Shown piece after piece: positions 7,554-13,469 of a DNA stretch of 17,725 nucleotides (position 1 is its first letter; each line of letters opens with the position of its first letter). The position numbers and the translations under genes were made by a program. Source of the stretch: CAYVNU01 sp964453265 (lineage in GTDB: Bacteria > Patescibacteriota > Doudnabacteria > UBA920); the NCBI GenBank assembly GCA_964453265.1, contig CAYVNU010000024.1, positions 1 to 17,725 of the forward strand. Direction: 5' to 3'. A model generated the notes under the pieces. That model was not told the origin of the DNA. It was given only the letters and a program-made list of their open reading frames with translations, and made no database searches.

Positions 7554-8678
7554 CTACGCGTCATAATTCGGCGCTTTTTTTACTATTTGCACGTCGTGTA
7601 CATGGCTTTCACGTAAGCCCGCTGGAGATATTCTAACAAATTCTGCTTTCTTCTGAAGCTCTAAAACATTCTTCGCCCCGCAGTACCCCATACCGCTTCT
7701 AAGCCCACCGGTTAGCTGCTCTATTATTTTAACTACACTACCTTTAAAAGGCACTCTGGCTTCTACGCCTTCCGGCACCAACTTCCCACCCACCACTTTT
7801 TCCTGGCCATAGCGGTCTTTACTTCCTTCGTTCATAGCCCCTAAACTGCCCATACCTCGGTAAGATTTATAGTGCTTACCATGCTCTTCAAAAACTTCGC
7901 CCGGCGCTTCTTCTGTCCCGGCAAGAAGTGATCCAATCATTACGCAAGCTGCGCCAGCAGCTAAAGCTTTGGTTATGTCGCCGGAATATTTTATGCCGCC
8001 GTCAGCTATAACCGGAATTTTTTTGGCTTTACATGCTCTAACCGCTTCTTGGATTGCGTAAATTTGCGGCACGCCGCAGCCCGAAACCATACGCGTGGTA
8101 CATATACTGCCCGGGCCAATTCCCACTTTAACTGCATCTGCTCCCGCAGCTATTAAAGCCTTCGCACCTTCAAAGGTTGCCACATTACCGCCTACCACTT
8201 GAACCTTCAAAGACTTCTTAATTTTTTTTACTGCTTCCAAAACTCTCTTAGAATGTCCGTGGGCTGTATCTACAACTACTACATCTGCCCCGGCTTTCAC
8301 CAAAGCGTCGGCCCGTTCAAAAAAATCCCCGCTCGCGCCCACTGCCGCTGCAACAATCAATCTGCCTGTTGAATCTAAATTTGCATTTGGATTTTCTTGG
8401 TTTGATATTTTATTTTTTTTCACCGACAAAACCTCTGCTGCTTGTTTTTCTATAGAAAGGTTTTTATGAATAACCCCCAAAGCCCCCATACTAGCTAAAG
8501 CTATAGCCATTTTACTTTCCGTAACCGTATCCATAGCGCTACTAACTATAGGCTCTTTTAATTTAATTTTCCCCGTAAAAAAACCAGTTGTGTCTACATC
8601 GGTAGGCACAACTTCACTAAACTGCGGAACTAACAGCACATCGTCAAATGTTAAACCCGTAAGAAAATTATTTTTCAT
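7554..8678 (-). CDS. guaB: IMP dehydrogenase lacking the CBS (Bateman) domain
   Basis: It oxidises IMP to XMP with NAD+, the committed step of GMP synthesis. The protein is 374 residues against about 490 for typical GuaB. The TIM-barrel start LTFDDVLLVPQFSEV (9-23), SSAMDTVTE (46-54), the NAD-side GGNVAT, the catalytic loop GIGPGSICTT with Cys193, IADGGIKYSGD (225-235) and the mobile flap YRGMGSLGAMNEGSKDRY with the Arg-Tyr pair (289-290) are all present. Between VIHKNLSIEKQAAEVLSVKK and DSTGRLIVAAAVG only about 13 residues replace the usual 120-residue CBS pair, so adenine/guanine nucleotide control of filament assembly is probably lost. The Arg-Tyr flap favours IMPDH over the similar-sized GMP reductase. 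It is monocistronic, with its own promoter and terminator. Confidence 0.94.
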   Translation of the reverse strand: MKNNFLTGLTFDDVLLVPQFSEVVPTDVDTTGFFTGKIKLKEPIVSSAMDTVTESKMAIALASMGALGVIHKNLSIEKQAAEVLSVKKNKISNQENPNANLDSTGRLIVAAAVGASGDFFERADALVKAGADVVVVDTAHGHSKRVLEAVKKIKKSLKVQVVGGNVATFEGAKALIAAGADAVKVGIGPGSICTTRMVSGCGVPQIYAIQEAVRACKAKKIPVIADGGIKYSGDITKALAAGAACVMIGSLLAGTEEAPGEVFEEHGKHYKSYRGMGSLGAMNEGSKDRYGQEKVVGGKLVPEGVEARVPFKGSVVKIIEQLTGGLRSGMGYCGAKNVLELQKKAEFVRISPAGLRESHVHDVQIVKKAPNYDA

Positions 8679-8693
8679 AAATTTATACTATAA

Positions 8694-8722
8694 AATATAT
8701 CATTTTTGCCTAAAACTGTCCA
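8694..8722 (-). promoter_or_regulatory. Predicted guaB promoter
   Basis: The -35 TGGACA (8717-8722) and -10 TATATT (8694-8699) have a 17-bp spacer. The -10 lies 15 nt before the ATG, implying a leader of about 8-9 nt without a Shine-Dalgarno. Confidence 0.6.
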
Positions 8723-8760
8723 CGATGAATATCATCTTTTACGCGATGTATTTTTAATAC

Positions 8761-8791
8761 AAAAATCCCGCAAACCTAAGCTTGCGGGATT
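8761..8791 (-). terminator. Intrinsic terminator after the CAP-domain gene
   Basis: The stem AATCCCGCAA/TTGCGGGATT with a short loop is followed by T5 on the minus strand, 17 bp beyond the CAP gene stop. Confidence 0.85.
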
Positions 8792-8807
8792 ATATAAATT
8801 TATATTA

Positions 8808-10100
8808 CTAACCTGCCATAAATAGCAAACAAGCGACAATGGCCAAAAAAGAACCATTAGCAATAACAGCAACATGTTGAATATGTCTATGCACCAAAAT
8901 TGCCACAACTAAACTAGTAAGGATACCCGCTATAAACAATAAATACAGCTGGCTTTCAAAGACTTTTGGATTAAAAATTTTACCCATCCAATTAACCTGT
9001 ACAGCTTTAGTTTCCGCGCCCAAAACTTTATAATTTTCTACCGTTGAAGGCTTAAAGCTTTCCAATTGTTTTGAAACAAAATTACCCTTTATATCGTAAG
9101 CCAAAAGCCTTAATGTATAACCTCCCAAAGCCAAGCGGCTTAAATCAACTTGCGCTTGCCACTGGTTGCCGGGTTTCGGATCAAGCATAATTGACTGCTC
9201 TCCAAAAGCTAACACAACTTTACTGGCAACCGAAGAAACTTCCGCTGTTAACTTTAAAGTATTACCCATAAGTTCCGTCTGGGTATTTAAAATCTCTAAA
9301 GCGGGCAAAATTGGTTTTACCTTTTCCTCTAGAGTCTTTTGTTCTAAAATTATCGAAGCAGACTTTAATGTTTTTACAGGTGCAGTCTTAGGACTTATCT
9401 CTGCTTTTTCCGGTTCAGATGCGGGCTGTAAAATTGTTGGGCGCTCAGATAAAACCACTTTTTGTTCACTAGGTGTTCCAAACATTTGTACAACAAAAAT
9501 TGCCGCGTGATCTTGATAGGTGCCTTGCGCAATACCAATACCAATTTCTTCAAAGTTTTTATTTAAAATATTTGCCTTGTGTCCAGGACTGTTCATCCAC
9601 GCACTTTCTACATTTTCTGCTTCTGTAAAATTTACGGCTAAATTTTCTCCGGCCATTAAATAACTGTAACCTACAGAAGCAATAAAACTCCAAGGCGTTT
9701 TACCGTCCGGAGTATTGTGACTAAAATAACCCTTTGCGAGCATATCATTGGCTTTAGCCTGCGCCGCCTGACTTAATGCGTTATTTTCTGTTAAATTCCC
9801 TAACCCAACCTCTTTCCTAGATTGATTAGTTAAAGTAATAATATTCTCCAGGGTAATAGCGGAAGAAAAGGCCGGCAAAACCGGGCCAATTGAAATTAAA
9901 GCAATAGTAAAAATCTTCAGGCTTACCATAAGCCCGGAAAAAAGCACCAGCATCCTGTGGCTAAAAATATGCGGGTGATAATTATTACGATGATGAGGAA
10001 CAAAATGGTCTTTTAGGTGAACAGCAAAAGAGTGGAAAAACTCTCTGCCTTGTCTAAAGCTCCACTTCGGCAACTCAAAAATACTTAAAACATACTCCAT
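8808..10100 (-). CDS. Membrane-anchored CAP (SCP/PR1, YkwD-like) domain protein
   Basis: I start this 430-residue protein at ATG 10100. An in-frame TTG at 10157 would add 19 residues, but the ATG begins just before the conserved polar segment FVPHHRNNYHPHIF seen at the front of related Patescibacteria proteins. A membrane helix at about 50-74 precedes the CAP domain (about 84-208), which has ENIITLTNQSR, the paired motifs AKGYFSHNTPDGKTPW and GENLAVNF, and SPGHKANILN. The His and Glu of the CAP cavity are present. A Ser/Pro/Lys linker and a beta-rich region (about 275-350) follow, then two C-terminal helices (about 386-428). CAP proteins are extracellular and often of unknown activity. It has its own promoter, a long foldable leader and a terminator. 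Confidence 0.9.
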   Translation of the reverse strand: MEYVLSIFELPKWSFRQGREFFHSFAVHLKDHFVPHHRNNYHPHIFSHRMLVLFSGLMVSLKIFTIALISIGPVLPAFSSAITLENIITLTNQSRKEVGLGNLTENNALSQAAQAKANDMLAKGYFSHNTPDGKTPWSFIASVGYSYLMAGENLAVNFTEAENVESAWMNSPGHKANILNKNFEEIGIGIAQGTYQDHAAIFVVQMFGTPSEQKVVLSERPTILQPASEPEKAEISPKTAPVKTLKSASIILEQKTLEEKVKPILPALEILNTQTELMGNTLKLTAEVSSVASKVVLAFGEQSIMLDPKPGNQWQAQVDLSRLALGGYTLRLLAYDIKGNFVSKQLESFKPSTVENYKVLGAETKAVQVNWMGKIFNPKVFESQLYLLFIAGILTSLVVAILVHRHIQHVAVIANGSFLAIVACLLFMAG

Positions 10101-10176
10101 TTGATTTTTGCTTGCCCCGTTTATAAAATGCCAACTTAGTATTTTATAACAGAACAAAATTTTTATTTTTATTTCG

Positions 10177-10280
10177 ACCTAAATGCTAGTTATTTTGACT
10201 AGCTTAGGTTTTGGTGTGAAATGCTACTAAAACTTTTTAGTTACGCTGATTTTGGCTTAACCACTTAAAGCTTTATCACA
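10177..10280 (-). ncRNA. Structured 5' leader of the CAP gene (candidate RNA element)
   Basis: In the minus-strand transcript a closing stem TGTGA/TCACA (10280-10276 with 10219-10215) encloses two hairpins: GCTTTAA/TTAAGC (10271-10255) and the longer GC..ACTAAAA/TTTTAGT..GC (10246-10223). Together they form a three-way junction. A fourth hairpin, ACCTAAGCTAGT/ACTAGC..TTAGGT, follows at 10209-10177. Expected transcription start is near 10288 and the ATG is at 10100, a leader of about 188 nt, unusual in a genome with otherwise short leaders. I do not recognise it as a known riboswitch class. The fold was made by hand and needs covariation support. Confidence 0.45.
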
Positions 10281-10294
10281 TTATCCTTATATAT

Positions 10295-10323
10295 ATTATA
10301 GCACATCTAAAGTAAAAAGTCCA
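10295..10323 (-). promoter_or_regulatory. Predicted promoter of the CAP gene
   Basis: An extended -10, TGCTATAAT (hexamer 10295-10300), lies 17 bp from -35 TGGACT (10318-10323). The -35 falls inside the terminator stem of the upstream gene. Confidence 0.6.
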
Positions 10324-10345
10324 GGGCAATTGCCCTGGACTTTTT
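10314..10345 (-). terminator. Intrinsic terminator after the small membrane-protein pair
   Basis: A perfect 32-nt palindrome has stem AAAAAGTCCAGGGCAA and its complement. It overlaps the stop codon of the 59-residue ORF and is symmetrical, so it could act in both directions. Confidence 0.9.
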
Positions 10346-10523
10346 ACTTAGCTTGATGATTTAAAGTTTTACTTTTAGGAAGTTCTGAAACATCGTTTAT
10401 ACTTGAATCGCTAAACACAATATAACTTATTAACGAAATTCCGGTTACGACCAAAAAAACTATTGCCCAAATAAACCACCTTGGGTCATAATCAGACGAT
10501 CGATTTTGCTTATTGTCTGGCAT
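10344..10523 (-). CDS. 59-residue single-pass membrane protein
   Basis: This short frame starts at ATG 10523 and ends in TAA at 10344-10346, directly on the terminator. The protein begins MPDNKQNRSSDYDPRW, has one strong membrane helix (about 16-37, FIWAIVFLVVTGISLISYIVF) and a polar C-terminal tail ending in LNHQAK. The family is not recognised. It lies 21 nt after the 106-residue membrane gene and shares its predicted promoter and terminator, which argues that it is real. The topology could be that of a small subunit or regulator of its neighbour. No Shine-Dalgarno is visible. Confidence 0.65.
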   Translation of the reverse strand: MPDNKQNRSSDYDPRWFIWAIVFLVVTGISLISYIVFSDSSINDVSELPKSKTLNHQAK

Positions 10524-10544
10524 ATTTATTTTATTAATTTTATT

Positions 10545-10865
10545 TTATTTAACTAATTTAGTAACTTCCTGTTTAGCTCCCCGAATAGCATAAATTGCAA
10601 TAACCAAGCTTACTAACCATAAAAGCACTATTGGGAAAATAACCATAACCGCCTGGGGCTTAAATGTCATAAACGCAAAACTTATTACGCACAAAGAATA
10701 TAATTCGATTAAAAAGACAACCACTAAAGTTTTGACCAATCTACCAACAATAGATTCAGCAAATATTTTATGGACTTTTACACCCTCTACAATCAAATAA
10801 ACGCTACCGGCCAATAAAATGGCTATGGCTATCCAAAAATAATTTATTAACTCGGTAAAAAACAT
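10545..10865 (-). CDS. Unrecognised 106-residue membrane protein
   Basis: Three hydrophobic helices are seen, at about 7-27, 45-67 and 73-94, with the basic loop HKIFAESIVGRLVKT between the first two and a basic tail (RGAKQEVTKLVK). I see no catalytic motif and do not recognise the family. A good promoter with a 28-nt leader precedes it. The 59-residue membrane gene follows in the same transcript, and the VKOR gene lies just upstream with no clear terminator between, so the three may be partly cotranscribed. Coding quality is good: no competing frame and a consistent hydrophobic pattern. Confidence 0.7.
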   Translation of the reverse strand: MFFTELINYFWIAIAILLAGSVYLIVEGVKVHKIFAESIVGRLVKTLVVVFLIELYSLCVISFAFMTFKPQAVMVIFPIVLLWLVSLVIAIYAIRGAKQEVTKLVK

Positions 10866-10899
10866 TTTAGTTTTTATTTCAAAAAATAATCTTTTATTT

Positions 10900-10928
10900 A
10901 TTATAGCACAAAATTAAAATACAGGCAA
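10900..10928 (-). promoter_or_regulatory. Predicted promoter of the small membrane-protein pair
   Basis: An extended -10, TGCTATAAT (hexamer 10900-10905), lies 17 bp from -35 TTGCCT (10923-10928). The -35 abuts the VKOR stop codon. Confidence 0.62.
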
Positions 10929-11342
10929 TTAATCTTTTCTGTGCTCAATATTTAAATCAAACAAAAACATAATAATACTCAATATATCGGTAGCTAAACA
11001 GTACTGACAGATAGCTTTTATGACAAAAAACTGTAAAGACAAGAACCCTAAAGCCCCCAAAGCTCCTCCGGCCAAAAAAACTTTTAAAGCCTGCCTGGCT
11101 TTTTGATAATGATTAGCCAAAAGAGATGTTACTATAATAAGCGAAAAATAAACTATTCCCCAAGTAGAAAGCGGGAGTCCAAAAAAACTGGAATACTTAC
11201 TAGTCAGCACGGTTTCGCAGCCGCCGGTAAAATCACAGGGTACTGTTAAGCTTAGCGCTTTGGCAATTGAAAGGTACACGCTTATGCAAAGCGCAACTAC
11301 TGATAATACTGTTATTATGTCGTGTTTGTGTCTTCTGTGCAT
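10929..11342 (-). CDS. Vitamin K epoxide reductase (VKOR) family thiol oxidoreductase
   Basis: This 137-residue protein has the VKOR four-helix layout. The loop Cys pair C36 and C42 is followed by VLTSKYSSFFGLPLSTWGIVYF, which carries the conserved Ser/Thr of quinone-site VKORs, and by the active-site motif CQYC (C112, C115) at the start of the last helix. Bacterial VKORs reoxidise a periplasmic DsbA-like partner and pass electrons to quinone, so they support disulfide formation in exported proteins. There is no fused thioredoxin domain and no DsbA-like gene nearby. An AGGTGG ribosome-binding site lies 4 nt before the ATG, inside a long inverted repeat that could hide it. The CxxC and loop Cys make the call strong. 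Confidence 0.93.
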   Translation of the reverse strand: MHRRHKHDIITVLSVVALCISVYLSIAKALSLTVPCDFTGGCETVLTSKYSSFFGLPLSTWGIVYFSLIIVTSLLANHYQKARQALKVFLAGGALGALGFLSLQFFVIKAICQYCLATDILSIIMFLFDLNIEHRKD

Positions 11343-11456
11343 TTAACCACCTAAACTTTGCCGCTAATTTACGGCAAACCTATTTTATAAAATAGGCTTA
11401 ATAATAAAATTTTAGAATTTACCCGCGCAAAGTTTGGCGGTTAAAATTATTTTAAC
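11343..11456 (-). promoter_or_regulatory. VKOR leader with competing stems around the ribosome-binding site
   Basis: On the minus strand, TTAACCGCCAAACTTTGC (about 11443-11426) is complementary to the segment ending GCAAAGTTTAGGTGGTTAA just before the ATG, with one G-U pair and one bulge. This would bury the AGGTGG ribosome-binding site. A local hairpin TTTGCCG/CGGCAAA (11378-11357) uses part of the same 3' arm, so the two folds exclude each other. A further perfect palindrome CCTATTTTATAAAATAGG (11379-11396) lies in between, and GTTAAAATTATTTTAAC sits at 11440-11456. The promoter is unclear, so DNA-level binding is also possible. Confidence 0.5.
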
Positions 11457-11458
11457 AT

Positions 11459-11488
11459 AAAAAAACTCCCCCATAAAGGGGGAGTTTT
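11459..11488 (-). terminator. Intrinsic terminator after the RRM gene
   Basis: The stem AAAACTCCCCC/GGGGGAGTTTT with a 5-nt loop is followed by a T-run on the minus strand, 16 bp beyond the RRM gene stop. Confidence 0.9.
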
Positions 11489-11504
11489 GAATTCTTAAAT
11501 AGAA

Positions 11505-11897
11505 TTACCAGCGATCGTTGCCGCCACCTTGGCCGCCCTGACCACCATGACCGTAGCCTGAACCACCGCGTCCGCCGCCGTAGCCACCTTGGCCACCGCG
11601 TCCGCCGCCGTAACCGCCGCCGCCACCGAAGCTTCTCTTAGGTCTGTCTTCTAAAGGTCTTGCTTCTTTAACAATTAAAGTCCGGCCATTATAGTCGGTA
11701 TTGTTAAGAGCGTTTGCAGCTGCGTCAGCTTCCGCGTCGCTTTCAAATTCGACGAAACCAAAACCGCGGGAGCGGCCGGTCATTTTATCGGTTATAACTG
11801 TTGCTGAAGCGACTGTGCCGTGCTGGGCAAACAACGCTTGCAGGTCATCGGAAGTGGTTGCCCATGGCAAACCGCCGACGAATAATTTCTTGGCCAT
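11505..11897 (-). CDS. Single-RRM, glycine-rich RNA-binding protein
   Basis: The 130-residue protein has one RRM: RNP2 is KLFVGGL (4-10) and RNP1 is RGFGFVEF (44-51) with the aromatic residues needed for RNA stacking. It ends near 81 and is followed by a Gly/Arg/Tyr-rich tail (about 90-130) built on a decapeptide GGYGGGRGG(Q/S). The tail DNA carries a 30-bp period (20 identical bases at 11563-11582 and 11593-11612). The layout is that of cyanobacterial Rbp and plant GRP proteins, often cold-induced RNA chaperones. It is monocistronic with a strong promoter, a leader of about 147 nt and a strong terminator, suggesting high, post-transcriptionally tuned expression. No Shine-Dalgarno is visible; a short GCCA/TGGC stem can include the start codon. 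Confidence 0.93.
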   Translation of the reverse strand: MAKKLFVGGLPWATTSDDLQALFAQHGTVASATVITDKMTGRSRGFGFVEFESDAEADAAANALNNTDYNGRTLIVKEARPLEDRPKRSFGGGGGYGGGRGGQGGYGGGRGGSGYGHGGQGGQGGGNDRW

Positions 11898-12044
11898 TTT
11901 GTTGGCTTTCTTACTTAAGAGCTCATCTTACACTCTTATACTAAAATTTAATAAGTTCCCATACTTACTTCTTATCTTAAAGATGAACTCTTAAAGCGAA
12001 GTTTCGCACTGTTGCCTGTTTTTACAGGCTTGAACTAAGATGAT
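11898..12044 (-). ncRNA. Structured 5' leader of the RRM gene
   Basis: From the predicted start near 12044 the transcript can form GCCTGT/ACAGGC (12029-12014), GCGAA/TTCGC (12007-11996) and a 15-bp stem with one G-U pair, TTAAGAGTTCATCTT with AAGATGAGCTCTTAA (11994-11980 with 11929-11915). The last encloses a 50-nt loop with a smaller TAAGT/ACTTA stem. Long foldable leaders are typical of cold-shock RNA chaperone mRNAs, so temperature or autoregulation is a reasonable guess. The fold was made by hand. Confidence 0.5.
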
Positions 12045-12050
12045 GTAGTT

Positions 12051-12079
12051 ATTATACCTTATTTGAGCAGTAAAAGCAA
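12051..12079 (-). promoter_or_regulatory. Predicted promoter of the RRM gene
   Basis: The -10 TATAAT (12051-12056) and -35 TTGCTT (12074-12079) have a 17-bp spacer. Upstream, 12080-12171 is AT-rich and holds only weak A/T hairpins after the ZIP gene. Confidence 0.7.
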
Positions 12080-12171
12080 GACCCTCTTAAAACAATATAT
12101 CTGATTGTCAAAAAAAGTTTTTTATCTTGATTTACAAAAATATTTCTAGCAGCTCAAATATAAAAAAATAT

Positions 12172-12915
12172 TTATTCCAAAAATAGCAACAACCCCATTA
12201 CAGCAACACCTAATATAAGCCATAAAAGTAGCCAAGCAGATTTTTTATGATTTTCTTCTTTATGAATTTCAGGTATTAAATCTGACATAGAAATGTAAAT
12301 AAAACTGCTAGCAGCCATAGCAATTAACCAGCTTGGAACCTCGGAAATTCCACGCACAAAAATTAATACCACTAAAGCGCCGGCCACCGCAGCTAATGCC
12401 GACAAAAAATTATATACTAATGCTTTCTTGGCGCTCCAACCGCCGTGAATTAACACCGCAAAGTTACCAATCTCCTGAGGGATTTCGTGGAATATTACGG
12501 CAAAGGTCGTAGCAAGGCCCACCGGTAAACTTATAAAATAACTAGCTGCAATAATTACTCCGTCAATAAAATTATGCAAGCTGTCACCTATTTGCGTTAA
12601 GTAAACCACGGAGTGAATTTCTTCTTTGTGAGAAGAATGAGAATGGTGCCACCAGACAAAACGCTCCAGAGCAAAAAAAATAAAAATTCCAATTATAATA
12701 TAAAGCCCCTCTTTTGCCCCAAAACTTTTGGCCGACATTTCCGGCAAAATATGTAAAAAAACATCGCCGAGTAGCGCGCCTGCGGAAAAACTAACCAAGT
12801 AAAGCAGCCAGCCTTTTAGTTTGGCGTTGTTAATAACCAAAGTAACTGCGCCGGCAAACGAAATTATACTAACTATAAACACACTAACTAAAGAATATAT
12901 CCAAATTTGAGCCAT
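12172..12915 (-). CDS. ZIP family divalent metal transporter
   Basis: This 247-residue protein has eight helices in the ZIP layout. The signature metal-binding helices are HNFIDG (114-119, helix 4) and HEIPQEIG (143-150, helix 5). A His-rich cytosolic loop, WHHSHSSHKEEIH (89-101), lies before helix 4. ZIP proteins import Zn2+, and in some cases Fe2+ or Mn2+, into the cytoplasm. The gene starts 8 nt after the Fur/Zur-type repressor gene in one operon, so uptake is probably repressed when metal is plentiful. No Shine-Dalgarno is seen before the ATG. No ABC-type zinc importer appears in the window. Family certain; zinc as substrate inferred. Confidence 0.95.
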   Translation of the reverse strand: MAQIWIYSLVSVFIVSIISFAGAVTLVINNAKLKGWLLYLVSFSAGALLGDVFLHILPEMSAKSFGAKEGLYIIIGIFIFFALERFVWWHHSHSSHKEEIHSVVYLTQIGDSLHNFIDGVIIAASYFISLPVGLATTFAVIFHEIPQEIGNFAVLIHGGWSAKKALVYNFLSALAAVAGALVVLIFVRGISEVPSWLIAMAASSFIYISMSDLIPEIHKEENHKKSAWLLLWLILGVAVMGLLLFLE

Positions 12916-12923
12916 AAAAATAT

Positions 12924-13358
12924 TTAATTATTACACTTATTACACAAACCAAAAAATTCTAAGGAATGGTAATTAATTTTAGCAAAACCGCTTTGTTTAA
13001 TATTCAACGGTGATAAATTTAAATCTTTGCAGTTAAAAATGTCTTTAACAACCCCGCACCCTTCGCAAACTAAATGATGATGATGGGGTTTTTGCGAAAG
13101 TTCGTAATAACTCTGTGAGGAATTTAACGAAACCTGTCTGACTAAATTTAATTGTTTTAAAGAATTGATATTCCTATAAACAGTGGTGTAGTCGGCTTTC
13201 TTAGTTTGCATTAGCTTTACTATTTCTTCCAAAGAAATCGGCTTATTACTATGTTCTAAAATATCTAAAATTTCCATGCGTGCTGGCGTGGCTTTAAGCT
13301 TATTACTCTTTAGTTGTTGTTTGTTGGCCGCGCTATGTTTTATACATAAATCTTTCAT
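12924..13358 (-). CDS. Fur-family metal-responsive repressor, probably Zur-like
   Basis: This 144-residue protein has a winged-helix domain (about 18-85) with recognition helix DYTTVYRNINSLKQL (56-70) and a dimerisation domain with HHHH (92-95) and two CxxC motifs (C98/C101, C139/C142) that would bind structural zinc. Fur family members sense Fe2+, Zn2+, Mn2+ or peroxide. The cotranscribed ZIP importer favours zinc. It is divergent from the S74-domain gene, and its own promoter carries a 15-bp inverted repeat of the 7-1-7 type used by this family, implying autorepression. The -10 box is 6 nt from the ATG, so the mRNA would be leaderless. Fur or PerR identity is not excluded. Confidence 0.92.
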   Translation of the reverse strand: MKDLCIKHSAANKQQLKSNKLKATPARMEILDILEHSNKPISLEEIVKLMQTKKADYTTVYRNINSLKQLNLVRQVSLNSSQSYYELSQKPHHHHLVCEGCGVVKDIFNCKDLNLSPLNIKQSGFAKINYHSLEFFGLCNKCNN

Positions 13359-13364
13359 GCAGCC

Positions 13365-13393
13365 ATATTAGCATAGATGCAAATTATTTGCAA
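13365..13393 (-). promoter_or_regulatory. Predicted promoter of the Fur/Zur-ZIP operon
   Basis: The -10 TAATAT (13365-13370) and -35 TTGCAA (13388-13393) have a 17-bp spacer. The -35 overlaps the first operator. The expected start coincides with the ATG at 13358. Confidence 0.65.
13378..13392. promoter_or_regulatory. Fur/Zur-type operator 1
   Basis: TGCAAATTATTTGCA is a perfect 7-1-7 inverted repeat over the -35 and spacer of the repressor promoter, and lies 5 bp upstream of the -35 of the divergent S74-gene promoter. The 7-1-7 form matches Fur, Zur and PerR boxes in general; the exact sequence is not one I know. Confidence 0.8.
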
Positions 13394-13397
13394 GTAC

Positions 13398-13426
13398 TTG
13401 ACATACCTTTCCAGACCGTATATTAT
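13398..13426 (+). promoter_or_regulatory. Predicted promoter of the S74-domain gene
   Basis: The -35 TTGACA (13398-13403) and -10 TATTAT (13421-13426) have a 17-bp spacer, close to consensus. Transcription would start near 13433, at the edge of operator 2. Confidence 0.7.
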
Positions 13427-13431
13427 TTAAA

Positions 13432-13446
13432 CGCAAATTATTTGCA
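13432..13446. promoter_or_regulatory. Fur/Zur-type operator 2
   Basis: CGCAAATTATTTGCA differs from operator 1 at one of 15 positions and keeps a 6-1-6 inverted repeat. It covers the expected start of the S74-gene transcript, a classic repressing position. The operator centres are 54 bp apart. Confidence 0.8.
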
Positions 13447-13469
13447 TTTAAAAAATTAAACGACATTTT

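Noticed and set aside
7554..8678. GMP reductase instead of IMP dehydrogenase
   Set aside because: The length is similar, but the flap carries the GSLGAM and Arg-Tyr features of IMPDH.
10101..10157. TTG start adding 19 residues to the CAP protein
   Set aside because: The extra residues look unlike a signal or anchor, and the ATG at 10100 fits the conserved N-terminus better. Not fully excluded.
11563..11612. GC-rich 30-bp repeats as a short CRISPR-like or satellite array
   Set aside because: They are in frame and encode the Gly/Arg/Tyr decapeptide tail of the RRM protein.
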